Assembly (NCBI GenBank): GCA_934122155.1
Contig: CAKOVX010000003.1
Coordinates: 1-64,000, forward strand
Direction of reading: 5' to 3'
From: an uncultured Clostridia bacterium
GTDB taxonomy: Bacteria > Bacillota > Clostridia > TANB77 > CAG-508
DNA length: 64,000 nucleotides
This document shows positions 45,688 through 55,238 of this stretch, piece after piece (the stretch's first letter is position 1; each line of letters opens with the position of its first letter). Under the pieces are notes generated by a model, which had not been told where the DNA came from, searched no databases, and worked only from the letters and a program-made list of their open reading frames with translations. The position numbers and the translations under genes were made by a program.

Positions 45688-46419
45688 TTATATTTCTCCA
45701 AAATAGCTTTTAAATTCTAAGCCTTCAAATACTTCTTCTGGCGTTCCCTCTTTTACAACCTGTTTGTCTAATAAAATTACTCTATCTGCATATTTTTTAA
45801 CTAAATCTAAATCATGTGATACAAGTAAAATTGACATATCATATTTTGTTTTTAATTCATTTACTAATTCATAAAAATCTCTTGTTCCATTTTTATCAAT
45901 TCCTGATACTGGCTCATCTAATATTAATAGATTTGGTGTTGGTTTTGTTGCTATTGCAAGTAATACTCTTTGCAATTCTCCTCCAGATAAATCTCCTATA
46001 CTTTTATCTATTAACTTTTCTGCTCCAAATATTTTTAGCTGTTCTTTTATTTCATTATATATCTTTTTATCTTTTTTCAAAAATACTGGTATATGGCAAA
46101 TACATGATGCAAATAGATCATACACGGTTGTTGGCATATGTTTTTCTATATTTATAGTTTGTGGCACATACCCTATTTTTATTCTTTTTGCAATGTTATC
46201 TTTCATATCTACAAAGCTTATGTTTCCTGTATGCTCTACTTCTCCTAAAATAGCTTTTAATAAAGTAGATTTTCCTGCACCGTTTCTACCTATTATTACA
46301 GTTAATTCCCCACAATGCACATGAATATTTACATTTTTTAATACTTGCTCTTTTCCAAATTTTACACTTATGTTATTTATTTTTGTACAGTGTAAACCAC
46401 ATGCTCCTTTTCCACTCAT
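45688..46419 (-). CDS. znuC: Zinc/manganese ABC transporter ATPase
   Basis: 243-residue ATPase with Walker A GRNGAGKST (about 44-52), signature LSGGELQRV, Walker B LLILDEPVSGID and H-loop LVSHD. It begins MSGKGACGLHC, a Cys/His-containing N-terminal extension. Second gene of znuA-znuC-znuB. Confidence 0.92.
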   Translation of the reverse strand: MSGKGACGLHCTKINNISVKFGKEQVLKNVNIHVHCGELTVIIGRNGAGKSTLLKAILGEVEHTGNISFVDMKDNIAKRIKIGYVPQTINIEKHMPTTVYDLFASCICHIPVFLKKDKKIYNEIKEQLKIFGAEKLIDKSIGDLSGGELQRVLLAIATKPTPNLLILDEPVSGIDKNGTRDFYELVNELKTKYDMSILLVSHDLDLVKKYADRVILLDKQVVKEGTPEEVFEGLEFKSYFGEI

Positions 46420-46433
46420 TTTCTACTCCTGTT

Positions 46434-47324
46434 CTACATCATAGATTCTAAAACTCCAAAATTTGCTTCTAACTTATCTATATATGCGTTATTATTTGTT
46501 TCACCTGTTAGTCCTGAATCTAGTTTGTATATCTTTGCTCCTGTTTCGTTTGCTAATGTTTCAGCATTTTTTATATTATCAGCTTTATCAACTACAATAA
46601 TTTTTATGTTTTCATTTTTCATTTTTTCGATTAAATTTTTTAGTGTTTCTGCTGACATTGTACTTTCTTCATGGTTTGTTTCTACTTGTGTTACTTGCAT
46701 TTTAAGTTCTTTTAATAAATATTCTAGCCCCTCATTTAAACAAATAACCTTTTCTCCATTTAGTTTTTGAAGTTCAGTTTCATATTTTTGTTTTTCTTGG
46801 TTTATTTTTTGTAAATAACTTTCACAATTTGCTTTATACGCTTCAGCATTTTTATTGTCATATTCACATAACTTTTGGCATATTGTTTCAACTTGCTTAA
46901 TATAGTTTTCTATGCTTGTCCAAATATGAGGATTTGTTTCATTTTCATCTTGTATCTTATTTGATATATCAGCACTACTATCTATTACTTTTAGATCTGG
47001 ATATGCCGAAATTATTTTATCCATAAATCCTTCTAAGCCCAATCCATTTTGAATATATATATCAGCTTTTTCTATCTTTTTCATATCAGTTGTAGATATT
47101 GTATAGTCATGTAAGCATCCTACATTAGCTTCTGTCATATTTACAAGTTCCACATTTGATACATTTTGTGTTATATTTGCTGTGATAATATAAATAGGAT
47201 AAAATGATGTTACTATTTTCAAATTGTTATCTTCTATTTTTTCATGTTTTCTAGTTGTTGCCCAAATTGCTATTCCTATTGCAATTGCTATTATTAAAAT
47301 TATTATCAGGATTTTTTTCTTCAA
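46434..47324 (-). CDS. znuA: Zinc/manganese ABC transporter substrate-binding protein
   Basis: 296 aa. Signal anchor at residues 4-23 without a clear lipobox Cys. Metal-binding histidines are suggested in GCLHDYT, NPHIWTS and TNHEESTMSA, arranged as in cluster-9 metal-binding proteins. No long His-rich loop. First gene of the transporter operon. I found no convincing Zur-type palindrome upstream. Confidence 0.9.
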   Translation of the reverse strand: MKKKILIIILIIAIAIGIAIWATTRKHEKIEDNNLKIVTSFYPIYIITANITQNVSNVELVNMTEANVGCLHDYTISTTDMKKIEKADIYIQNGLGLEGFMDKIISAYPDLKVIDSSADISNKIQDENETNPHIWTSIENYIKQVETICQKLCEYDNKNAEAYKANCESYLQKINQEKQKYETELQKLNGEKVICLNEGLEYLLKELKMQVTQVETNHEESTMSAETLKNLIEKMKNENIKIIVVDKADNIKNAETLANETGAKIYKLDSGLTGETNNNAYIDKLEANFGVLESMM

Positions 47325-47407
47325 TTTTTTTACCTCTCAACCTATTGATAGTATGGTATTATATTAACATATTATTACGTATTTTTCAACATTCATATGC
47401 CAAAAGA

Positions 47408-47437
47408 AAAAACGAATTTCAAGAAATTCGTTTTTAT
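47408..47437 (-). terminator. Terminator after rpe
   Basis: AAAAACGAATTT, loop CAAG, AAATTCGTTTTT: a perfect 12-bp stem with T-rich 3' side on the minus strand, overlapping the last rpe codons. Confidence 0.82.
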
Positions 47438-48093
47438 TGTTTTAGTTTATCTACAACTTCTTTATAATCTTCAGCATTGACAATTGCACTTCCTGATACT
47501 AATGTATTGGCTCCTGCCTCTTTTACTATGTTGGCATTTTCTGTATTTATTCCACCATCTGCTTCAATGTCTACTTCTAAATTGTTTTCATCAATATATT
47601 TTTTTAGTTCTTTTATTTTTTCTATTGTATTTGGTAATAATTTTTGCCCACCTTCTCCTGGTTCTACTGTCATTACTAGTACTAAATGTACAAATGGTAG
47701 ATATTCGTAGATTTCTTCTATCTTTGTGTTTGGCTTTATTGAAATTCCCACTCTTATGTTCTTTGCATTTAACATCTTAATCCATTTGAGTATTTCTTCT
47801 TTGTTTTTTGCTGCTTCTAGGTGAAATGTTATTATGTTAGGTTCAAAAATTTCAAAGCTTTTTATATAGCTTTCTACGTCTTCTACCATTAGGTGTATAT
47901 CTAATGGTAAGTTTGAAATTTGGTTTAAGTATTCACAATATTCAAGCATTTTATTTATTGTGTCATTTTTTACAAATTTTCCATCCATTACATCTATATG
48001 GAAGTAGTTTATTCCTGATGTTTCTAGGTTGTATAATGTTTGAATTGCTTTGTCATCTTTTACATTTAATATTGAAACTGATACTTCTACCAT
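47434..48093 (-). CDS. rpe: Ribulose-phosphate 3-epimerase
   Basis: 219-residue TIM barrel interconverting ribulose-5-phosphate and xylulose-5-phosphate. Metal and catalytic motifs HIDVMDG, DIHLMVE, TVEPGEGGQ and EADGGI are in order. The usual NPGFGGQ reads EPGEGGQ. In many Firmicutes rpe follows rsgA, as here, but hairpin element 3 is inserted between them. Confidence 0.94.
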   Translation of the reverse strand: MVEVSVSILNVKDDKAIQTLYNLETSGINYFHIDVMDGKFVKNDTINKMLEYCEYLNQISNLPLDIHLMVEDVESYIKSFEIFEPNIITFHLEAAKNKEEILKWIKMLNAKNIRVGISIKPNTKIEEIYEYLPFVHLVLVMTVEPGEGGQKLLPNTIEKIKELKKYIDENNLEVDIEADGGINTENANIVKEAGANTLVSGSAIVNAEDYKEVVDKLKQ

Positions 48094-48137
48094 TTTTCTT
48101 TCCTCTTATCTAATCTAATTATTGGTTTTACACTAAT

Positions 48138-48296
48138 GATAGCAATATAATACTTTTCGTAGTGAATGCTGTGGGGACCGACAAGCTAGAAGATGTTACT
48201 AAATTTTTTCAAATCATTATTAATGTTTGCAAAAAATTGTTGTTACATCTTCTTGCGTAGTTGGGGATGAACGTAGAAAAGTATTATATCGCTATC
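48138..48296. repeat. Long intergenic hairpin element 3 (between rsgA and rpe)
   Basis: GATAGCAATATAATACTTTTC (48138-48158, 20 of 21 bases inverted at 48276-48296) encloses GC-richer strands (GTGGGGACCGACAAG and GTAGTTGGGGATGAACG) and a second inverted pair, AGAAGATGTTAC with GTTACATCTTCT. The whole 159 bp can fold as one interrupted hairpin. It has no coding potential that I can see. Confidence 0.75.
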
Positions 48297-48318
48297 AATT
48301 ATACTACTTTTAACATTA

Positions 48319-49179
48319 TCACAAATTATTATAAATCTTCACATAGTTTTCATATCTTTGTAAAGAAATTTTGCCAGATTCTAAGGCTTTTTTTACTCCA
48401 CAGTTTTCTTCTTTTATATGGCTGCAACCTTGAAATTCACATTTATCTAAATAAGGTACAAACTCCACAAAATAGTGGCACAAATCTTCTTTTGAAATTT
48501 CGTTTATCTCAAATGTTGAAAAACCTGGAGTATCTGCTATATATGAATTTTCTTTGTATTTGTATAAAGTGGTACTTGTTGTAGTGTTTTTTCCTCTTTG
48601 ATTTTTGTCACTAATGTCCCCTTCTTGTGTCAGTACTTGGTCAAATATTGAATTTATCAAAGTAGATTTTCCCACACCAGAATTTCCTGCAAAAGCAGTA
48701 ATTTCACCTTCAAGTAAAGCTTTTATTTCTTCTATTTTTACTCCTTGCTTTGCATTTGTTTGTATTACCTTATAACCTATATTCTCATATAATTTGGCAA
48801 TTCTTTCTATCTCGTCCTTTTGCTCTAAGTCTACCTTGTTTAAAACAATAGTTGCTTTTAACCCCATAAATTCTGCAAATACTAGTTGTTTATCTAATAA
48901 TAATAAGTCTGGGTTTGGCATTTTCATTGATACTACTAAAATAAGTTGAGTTAAATTAGCCATTTTGGGTCTTTTTAGCTCGTTTTTACGAGGAAGAATT
49001 TGCTCTATTACTCCTTCTTGTTTTTCTAAGTTAGTAATATCAAACTCTACCTCATCTCCAACTAGCGGACTAATTTTTTCTTTTTTGAATTTTCCTCTTG
49101 CTAAGCATTTATATATTTGGTCGTTTTGTAATACTTGGTATATGTTTGAACTAGTACAAATAATTATTCCTTTTTGCAT
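48319..49179 (-). CDS. rsgA: Ribosome small-subunit biogenesis GTPase RsgA
   Basis: 286 aa with an N-terminal OB fold, a circularly permuted GTPase (NKVDLE, then GNSGVGKSTLINS, then DTPGF) and a C-terminal zinc site (C-x6-C-x-H-x5-C around KCEFQGCSHIKEENC). It assists 30S maturation. Tenth gap base pairs after prkC. Part of the classic prpC-prkC-rsgA-rpe block. Confidence 0.96.
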   Translation of the reverse strand: MQKGIIICTSSNIYQVLQNDQIYKCLARGKFKKEKISPLVGDEVEFDITNLEKQEGVIEQILPRKNELKRPKMANLTQLILVVSMKMPNPDLLLLDKQLVFAEFMGLKATIVLNKVDLEQKDEIERIAKLYENIGYKVIQTNAKQGVKIEEIKALLEGEITAFAGNSGVGKSTLINSIFDQVLTQEGDISDKNQRGKNTTTSTTLYKYKENSYIADTPGFSTFEINEISKEDLCHYFVEFVPYLDKCEFQGCSHIKEENCGVKKALESGKISLQRYENYVKIYNNL

Positions 49180-49188
49180 TTGCTCTCC

Positions 49189-51156
49189 TTAGTCTATTGA
49201 AAGTACTGGGCTATCTACTGATAAGTCAAATTGCTTTGTTGTTTTCTTTATATCATTTACCCAAATTTTAATTGTAACAGTACCTTTACCAGAAACTTCA
49301 GCAACAATGCCTGTTTCGTCTCTTCTGTTGACATCACTATATACAACCTCGTCATTTACAGTAATTTTTACATTTACTGTTGGGTTTATTTCTTTTCCTG
49401 TTTCGTCTACTTTAATTTCTGACTCCCCACCAAGTAAAGATTTTAGATTTAATTTAATAATTCCTGTTTTAATTTCTTCTATTTTATTTACTGTAATTGT
49501 AACTTTTGTTTTTTCTTCAACAGTAGTTCCTGCTTCAATGCTTTGTTTTAATACTTTTCCATTTGTTTTTGTCATATCTTCTTCATAGGCAACTATTACT
49601 GTTAGGTCAGTTAGTTTCTTTTTAGCTTCTTCTTCTGTGTCACCTATTACATATGGCATAGCAACTTCTTTTAGTCCTGTTCCTATACTTACAGTTAGTG
49701 TTACAGTTTCTCCTACTTTTATTTCTTTTCCTTCTTCTACATCTTGTTTTATAACTACATCTTTTTCTACCGTTTTACTTGTTTCTTCTTTTCTTTCTAC
49801 ATTTAGGTGCATTTCATCTTTTAGTTGTCTCTCTGCTTCTTCATATGTCATACCTACTACTTTAATCATTTTAGTTGTTTCTGAACCTTTGCTTATTTTT
49901 ACTTTAACAGTAGAGTTTTCTTTTACTGTTGCTTCCTCTGAGTATGGTGGTTCTTGTGATATAATCTTTCCTGCTTCAACTTCATCATTAAATATTTCTT
50001 CCGTTTCTAGTGTTAACTTTTCTTTTCCTAAAGTAGTTTTTGCCTCTTCTAATGTTTGACCTACAAAATTAGGCAATTTTACATCTTTTGGTAAACCTGC
50101 TTTTAATAGTGCTTGAACTCCAAAAAATCCTGCTAATGGAATTAGTATCACTAACAATATTACTATTATTGTTAGCCATACTTTTTTAGCTGTTGGGTTT
50201 TCATCAAAATATTTAGCTAATTTTCCTTTTTTTACTTCTTTTTTTGTTTCCACTTTTGGCTCCTCTCCTAAAACTGGAACTCTTTGTGTATATTGCAATT
50301 TTTCTGCATTGCTTTTTACGAATTCACCTTCTGGATCTTTTAATGCCATACTAAGGTCCTTTAACATTTCGGTAGCATTTTGATATCTTAGGCTAGGTTC
50401 CTTTTCCATAGCTTTCATTATAATTTTGTTTACTGCTAAAGGAATTGAAGGATTTAGTTTTATTGGTTCTATTGGTTTTTCTTGCATATGTTTTAATGCA
50501 ATAGATACTGGTGTATCTGCATCAAAAGGTACTCTACCAGTTAGCATTTCATACATTACTACACCTAATGAGTATATATCTGATTTTGCATCTGTGTATC
50601 CACCTCTTGCATGTTCTGGTGAAAAATAGTGTACTGAACCAATAGTTGTTCCAAATGCTGTAATTGTTGAATTTGATACAGCTTTTGCTATTCCAAAGTC
50701 TGTTACTTTAGCGATTCCATCTTCTGTTATTATAATGTTATGTGGCTTAATATCTCTATGTACTATATTATTTTTATGTGCCATTTCTAGAGCAGAAGCT
50801 ACTTGAATAGCTATATTAACTGACCATTTCCATGGTAATACTCCATCTTCATTTATAATTTCTTTTAAAGTTTTTCCTTGTATTAACTCCATAACTATAT
50901 AATATATATTATCTTCATGTCCTACATCAAATATAGATACTATATTTGGATGTGTAAGGCTTGCTGCTGCTTGTGCCTCTGTATTAAATCTTTTTATAAA
51001 TTCTTCATCTGTTGTAAATTCTTCTCTTAGTACTTTTACGGCTACATATCTTTTTAATATATTACATTTTGCTTTATATACTGTTGCCATACCGCCTTCG
51101 CCAATTTTTTCAAGTATTTCATATCTATTTCCTATTACTTTACCTACTAAATTCAT
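49189..51156 (-). CDS. prkC: Serine/threonine protein kinase with PASTA repeats (PrkC/Stk1)
   Basis: 655 aa. Kinase domain 1-270 with the glycine loop IGEGGMATVYKA, catalytic HRDIKPHNI and DFGIAKA. One membrane helix about 325-350, then three PASTA repeats (about 355-555) that bind peptidoglycan fragments, and a C-terminal Ig-like domain. PrkC senses muropeptides and controls growth and spore germination. Its phosphatase partner prpC is 14 bp upstream. Confidence 0.96.
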   Translation of the reverse strand: MNLVGKVIGNRYEILEKIGEGGMATVYKAKCNILKRYVAVKVLREEFTTDEEFIKRFNTEAQAAASLTHPNIVSIFDVGHEDNIYYIVMELIQGKTLKEIINEDGVLPWKWSVNIAIQVASALEMAHKNNIVHRDIKPHNIIITEDGIAKVTDFGIAKAVSNSTITAFGTTIGSVHYFSPEHARGGYTDAKSDIYSLGVVMYEMLTGRVPFDADTPVSIALKHMQEKPIEPIKLNPSIPLAVNKIIMKAMEKEPSLRYQNATEMLKDLSMALKDPEGEFVKSNAEKLQYTQRVPVLGEEPKVETKKEVKKGKLAKYFDENPTAKKVWLTIIVILLVILIPLAGFFGVQALLKAGLPKDVKLPNFVGQTLEEAKTTLGKEKLTLETEEIFNDEVEAGKIISQEPPYSEEATVKENSTVKVKISKGSETTKMIKVVGMTYEEAERQLKDEMHLNVERKEETSKTVEKDVVIKQDVEEGKEIKVGETVTLTVSIGTGLKEVAMPYVIGDTEEEAKKKLTDLTVIVAYEEDMTKTNGKVLKQSIEAGTTVEEKTKVTITVNKIEEIKTGIIKLNLKSLLGGESEIKVDETGKEINPTVNVKITVNDEVVYSDVNRRDETGIVAEVSGKGTVTIKIWVNDIKKTTKQFDLSVDSPVLSID

Positions 51157-51169
51157 ATCTTTCTCTCCC

Positions 51170-51896
51170 CTATATTATAGTTATAACAGTTATGTTATCA
51201 TGTCCACCTGCATTATTTGCTAGTTCAACCAGCATTTCTGGAGCATTTTCTCTATCTTCTCTAACTATCTCATATATTTTGTTTTCATCAACCATATTTG
51301 TTAGTCCATCTGAGCACATTAGCAAGATATCACCTTTTTCAAGATTTCTTGCCCTTATATCAGGTTCTACATATGATGTACATCCTAATGCTTTTAATAG
51401 CATATTCTTTTTGGGATGATGTTCTGCTTCTTTTCTCGTAATCTTTTTATCTTCTACAAGTTGCTGAACATAGCTATGGTCTTTTGTTATTTTTCTTGCT
51501 ATGTCTTTTTTTATTAAATATATTCTGCTGTCACCTACATGTCCTATATATATCTTATTATTATATATGAAGCACACATCTAAAGTAGTACCCATTCCCT
51601 GCAATTTTTCTTCTTTCTTTGATTCTTCATATACTACCATGTTAGCATATTCCATTGCATCTTTTACTAACTTTAATATTGCTTCTTTTTCATGTTCTAT
51701 TTTTTCAAAATTGTTTTGTATATAGCTTTTTGTTGTTTCTACTGCTAGCTTGCTTGCTATCTCTCCTCCATTATATCCGTCCCATTCCATCAGCTAAAAT
51801 ATATAATTGTAGTTCAGCTTCTGAAGAAGGAATACAATAATAGTCTTGATTCATTTCTCTTGCTTTGCCCACATCAGTTTTAGCAAAACCTTTCAT
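51170..51896 (-). CDS. prpC: PP2C-type serine/threonine phosphatase PrpC, split by a +1 frame change
   Basis: Counterpart of PrkC. The true start is ATG 51896, overlapping the rlmN stop (ATGA) behind GGAGG. It yields KTDVGKAREMNQDYY and LADGMG, the first metal motif. At 51777-51779 CGG breaks the frame: read straight, the next-but-one codon is TAA. Skipping the C gives GMGGYNGGEIAS, exactly the family motif, and then the frame to 51170 with LMCSDGLTNMV and GGHDNIT. The joined product is about 241 aa, the normal length. Without the shift the second part could start at an internal ATG (51790) but would lack the first Asp motif. Confidence 0.87.
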
Positions 51897-52933
51897 TTAC
51901 TTTCCTCCTGAGTTTTTAAATTTTTTCTCCTTAGCTGGCCACATGCTGCATCTATATCACTGCCAAGTTCTCTTCTTATTGTTGCTACAATTCCATGGTC
52001 GTTTAGGTAATCTCTAAATTTTATAATGTTATCATTACTGCTTTTGGTAAATTTGCCATTCTCAATTTTGTTTATTGGTATTAAGTTTACATGGCAAAGC
52101 ATTCCTTTTAATAAGTTTACTAGTGCTTTTGCATCTTCTAAATTGTCATTATTGTCTTTTGCTAAAGCATATTCAAATGATATTCTTTTGTTGGTTTTTG
52201 CAATATAGTATTTACAAGCTTCCATAAGCTCTTCTATTGAGTACATGTTGTTTACTGGCATCATTGCACTTCTTTTAGCATTGTCTGTTGCATGAAGTGA
52301 AATAGATAATGTACATTGTAAGTCTTCATTTGCAAAATCATAAATTCTTGGAACTAACCCTGATGTTGAAACACTAATATGTCTTGCACCTATGTTTAAG
52401 CCTTTTTGATTATTTATAATTCTTATTGCATGCATTACATTATCATAATTATCAAATGGCTCTCCTATACCCATAAATACTATATTTGAAATATGTTCTC
52501 CAATATCTTGCTCTACCGCTAATATTTGTTCTACTATCTCTCCTGCCGTAAGCTCACGAACAAATGCAATTCCTGTTGATGCACAAAATTTGCATCCCAT
52601 TTTACACCCAATTTGTGAAGACACACAAATTGTTTTTCCATGATGGTATTCCATTAAAACTGTTTCTATTGCATTTCCATCTAATACATCAAATAAATAT
52701 TTCTTAGTTCCGTCTGAAGACTCTTGTTTACTAAGTATTTCAAAATTACACATTGTATAATTTTGCTTTAGTTTTTCTCTTAATTCTAATGATAAGTTTG
52801 TCATCTCATCAAAGCTTTTTACTTTTTCTACATAAAGCCAATTAAATATTTGCTCTGCTCTATACCCCTTTTCTCCTAGGGAAATAAGTTCTTGCTTTAA
52901 TTCATCCAAGTTATATTCTTTTATATTTTTCAT
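51893..52933 (-). CDS. rlmN: Dual-specificity 23S rRNA/tRNA adenine-C2 methyltransferase RlmN
   Basis: Radical-SAM methyltransferase (346 aa). The cluster motif is GCKMGCKFCAS, with GIGEPFDNYDN as SAM site and the C-terminal catalytic cysteine in DIDAACGQLRR. It methylates A2503 of 23S rRNA and A37 of some tRNAs. Its stop overlaps the prpC start, so the two are coupled. Confidence 0.96.
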   Translation of the reverse strand: MKNIKEYNLDELKQELISLGEKGYRAEQIFNWLYVEKVKSFDEMTNLSLELREKLKQNYTMCNFEILSKQESSDGTKKYLFDVLDGNAIETVLMEYHHGKTICVSSQIGCKMGCKFCASTGIAFVRELTAGEIVEQILAVEQDIGEHISNIVFMGIGEPFDNYDNVMHAIRIINNQKGLNIGARHISVSTSGLVPRIYDFANEDLQCTLSISLHATDNAKRSAMMPVNNMYSIEELMEACKYYIAKTNKRISFEYALAKDNNDNLEDAKALVNLLKGMLCHVNLIPINKIENGKFTKSSNDNIIKFRDYLNDHGIVATIRRELGSDIDAACGQLRRKNLKTQEESK

Positions 52934-53003
52934 TATTGTTCCTTTTATATCTATTATTACATATAATTTATATCATAATATACATTTTTTTTCAATATGT
53001 AAG

Positions 53004-53042
53004 ACTAAAAAACTCACTCCACTACGGACTGAGCTTTTTGAG
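53004..53042 (-). terminator. Terminator after gatD
   Basis: AAAAACTCA and TGAGCTTTTT pair (one bulge) across a 13-nt loop, with T tract on the minus strand, overlapping the gatD stop region. Confidence 0.65.
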
Positions 53043-53043
53043 A

Positions 53044-53748
53044 TTAATTTTCAATAGTTTTAAATTTTTTCAATCTAATATTATATGCTTCAATTACTTC
53101 ACTTTCAAATGCAAGTTTTGGTTCTTTTACCCCCATAAGTTTTAAAAGTTCCTTAGTAAAATATGGGTTCAAAACTAAAAATGGTCCTATTATATAGGTT
53201 GCAAAAAAGTTATTTTGATGTATACCTTCTAGTTTAGTTTGTTCATTTATTCCTATTCCCATATCTGCTTTTACCAAATAGTTTTCTTCATTATTTCCAT
53301 ATAACATAGTAAATTGACTTTTAAAGCCTAGTATTTCTATATCTTTATATTTTCCTAAAAAGAAACTGTTGTGTCTATTCATCATATTTCTTTTTGCATA
53401 TATATCAAATATTCCAAGTGCCTCTATTTTGCTCCCATCTTCGTTTTCAATGTATTTGCCTAATACCTCCACACTATTTCCAGTAAATAAAAATAATTGG
53501 TTTTGATCTATTTTTTGTTTAATTTGTTCTGTGTATGGTTTTAATTTTTGAATTACTATTTCTTGTGAACGTTCTGATAATGTTCCCATATATACTAAAC
53601 AAATATCGTCTTGTTCTATAAATTTTGGTTTGTCATTTATTGAAGTTTCTATTATTTCCGCTTCTGGCAAACACTTTTGTAAATATTTCATATTCCCCAT
53701 ATCACCATTCAAATTGCAAAATTCAGGATATAAAATTTCAATTTTCAT
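53044..53748 (-). CDS. gatD: GatD-like glutamine amidotransferase, catalytic Cys and His replaced
   Basis: 234 aa, co-linear with GatD, the subunit that supplies ammonia to MurT for amidation of lipid II D-glutamate. The family segment around the nucleophile (CGGYQFLGK in Staphylococcus GatD) reads GNSVEVLGK here. The catalytic-His segment (TYLHGP) reads TYIIGP. So both the Cys and the His of the glutaminase site are missing, while the surrounding fold (GIFDIYA, GIHQNNFFATY, LNPYFT) is kept. It overlaps murT by 1 bp. It may be a structural partner using free ammonia, or have another role. Confidence 0.82.
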   Translation of the reverse strand: MKIEILYPEFCNLNGDMGNMKYLQKCLPEAEIIETSINDKPKFIEQDDICLVYMGTLSERSQEIVIQKLKPYTEQIKQKIDQNQLFLFTGNSVEVLGKYIENEDGSKIEALGIFDIYAKRNMMNRHNSFFLGKYKDIEILGFKSQFTMLYGNNEENYLVKADMGIGINEQTKLEGIHQNNFFATYIIGPFLVLNPYFTKELLKLMGVKEPKLAFESEVIEAYNIRLKKFKTIEN

Positions 53749-55130
53749 TAACTGTTCTCCCCATCTATAATTTCTTTTACTCTATGTTTTATTTGTTTTG
53801 TTTCTTCTATTGAATATAAGTCATGTAATATAAATACTTTATCTATTCCGTCTAATTTAAGCTCATTTGTTGCCTCAATTAAATCTTTTTTATGTACCAT
53901 TATTTCTGGTTTTATATTAGCCATTAAACAACGAATATATGAATCCATATAACGTGGCCCAGCAATTATAACTTGCTTAATGCTTTCATCATTTAAAAAC
54001 TCATAATCTGTATCATATTGCCATGCTGTATCTTCTGACCCTTTTGCCTCTTCATGCAAGTCGTCTAATATTACTATTACTGCTTTATTGCCTGGTTGCT
54101 TTCTAGTATAATCAAATGCTAAAGAACAAGCAATTGGGTTCATTCCTTTGGCCAATTGTGTTACTATTTCATAGTCTTTGTAATCTTCTTTGCTATATCT
54201 TGTTTCTACTATTTTTAAACCCTTAAAAGACTTATTTATTTGTTCATATGATAGACCTAGTTGTTTTAGCACTATTGTTACTGCTAACATATTGTATATA
54301 TTTATAATGTTATCACTAATTAAATCATATACCTCTTCTGTTCCCTCTGACTTTACTGTCATTTTTTTATTTGCTATATCTAAGTTTGTAAGTACATAAT
54401 CTGCATCTGGTGTTTTAAATTCACAATTTGTACAGTGTGCTTTTCCAATATGATGGTATCTTACATAATCATATTCAATTTTGCTATTGCATTTTGGACA
54501 TACTCTAATATCTCTTGTTATGTTTTCAGCATGATCTAAATCTGTTGGTAGTTTATCTATACTAAAATATATTTTTTTATTTTTTTCTGCTATATGACTG
54601 CAAATAAGATCATCTGCGTTTTCTATCATTATTGTTTCTTTTGGAATATATTTGTTTAATATATCTGCAATAAATTCTGTATGTGCATTTCGCATTAATG
54701 AGTCTCTAAATAAATTGGTACAAACTAAATATGTAGGTGTGATATATGGATATATTTTGTTAGCACTTCTTTCGTCTATTTCAAGCACTGCCAATTTCTT
54801 TTTTGCTTTACCTCCAAATGTTGAACCTTGAATAAGTGTTGTTGCAATTCCTCCATCTATATTTGAACCATATTTGTTATTTATAAAATCATAATTATTA
54901 GCTGTTAATATATCATTTATCATATTACATACGGTTGTTTTGCCATTAGTTCCCGTTACTCCAACAATTGTTTCAGGCTTTTCTAACATTCCTAAAAAAT
55001 CTGGGCATAACTGTAATGCTATTTTACCTGGCATATATGTTGCATTTCTTCTTAGCACTTTTAGAGCAAATGATGTACATTTTGCTGCCCATAGTGCAAT
55101 ATAAAATTTGAATGTTTTTTTATTATTCAT
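53748..55130 (-). CDS. murT: Lipid II isoglutaminyl synthase, MurT subunit
   Basis: 460-residue Mur-ligase-like protein. ATP site VGVTGTNGKTTV (about 57-68), a four-Cys zinc ribbon (CPKCNSK ... HCTNC, about 204-228) inserted in the central domain, and the C-terminal DUF1727 domain with EDTAWQYDTDYEFL, which contains the MurT triad Asp region. It amidates the glutamate of lipid II together with GatD. Only 1 bp overlap with the gatD-like gene. Confidence 0.92.
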   Translation of the reverse strand: MNNKKTFKFYIALWAAKCTSFALKVLRRNATYMPGKIALQLCPDFLGMLEKPETIVGVTGTNGKTTVCNMINDILTANNYDFINNKYGSNIDGGIATTLIQGSTFGGKAKKKLAVLEIDERSANKIYPYITPTYLVCTNLFRDSLMRNAHTEFIADILNKYIPKETIMIENADDLICSHIAEKNKKIYFSIDKLPTDLDHAENITRDIRVCPKCNSKIEYDYVRYHHIGKAHCTNCEFKTPDADYVLTNLDIANKKMTVKSEGTEEVYDLISDNIINIYNMLAVTIVLKQLGLSYEQINKSFKGLKIVETRYSKEDYKDYEIVTQLAKGMNPIACSLAFDYTRKQPGNKAVIVILDDLHEEAKGSEDTAWQYDTDYEFLNDESIKQVIIAGPRYMDSYIRCLMANIKPEIMVHKKDLIEATNELKLDGIDKVFILHDLYSIEETKQIKHRVKEIIDGENS

Positions 55131-55205
55131 AAGTTTTGTCTCCTAATTTTTTATGTACTTATTTTATATGTATTTTATATATTTATCAAGTAGTTTACTT
55201 AAAAA

Positions 55206-55238
55206 AAGCAAAGTGCACCATCAAGTGCACTTTTTAAT
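55206..55238 (-). terminator. Terminator after the 82-residue gene
   Basis: AAAGTGCAC, loop CATCAA, GTGCACTTT: 9-bp perfect stem, A/T tracts on both sides. Confidence 0.85.
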
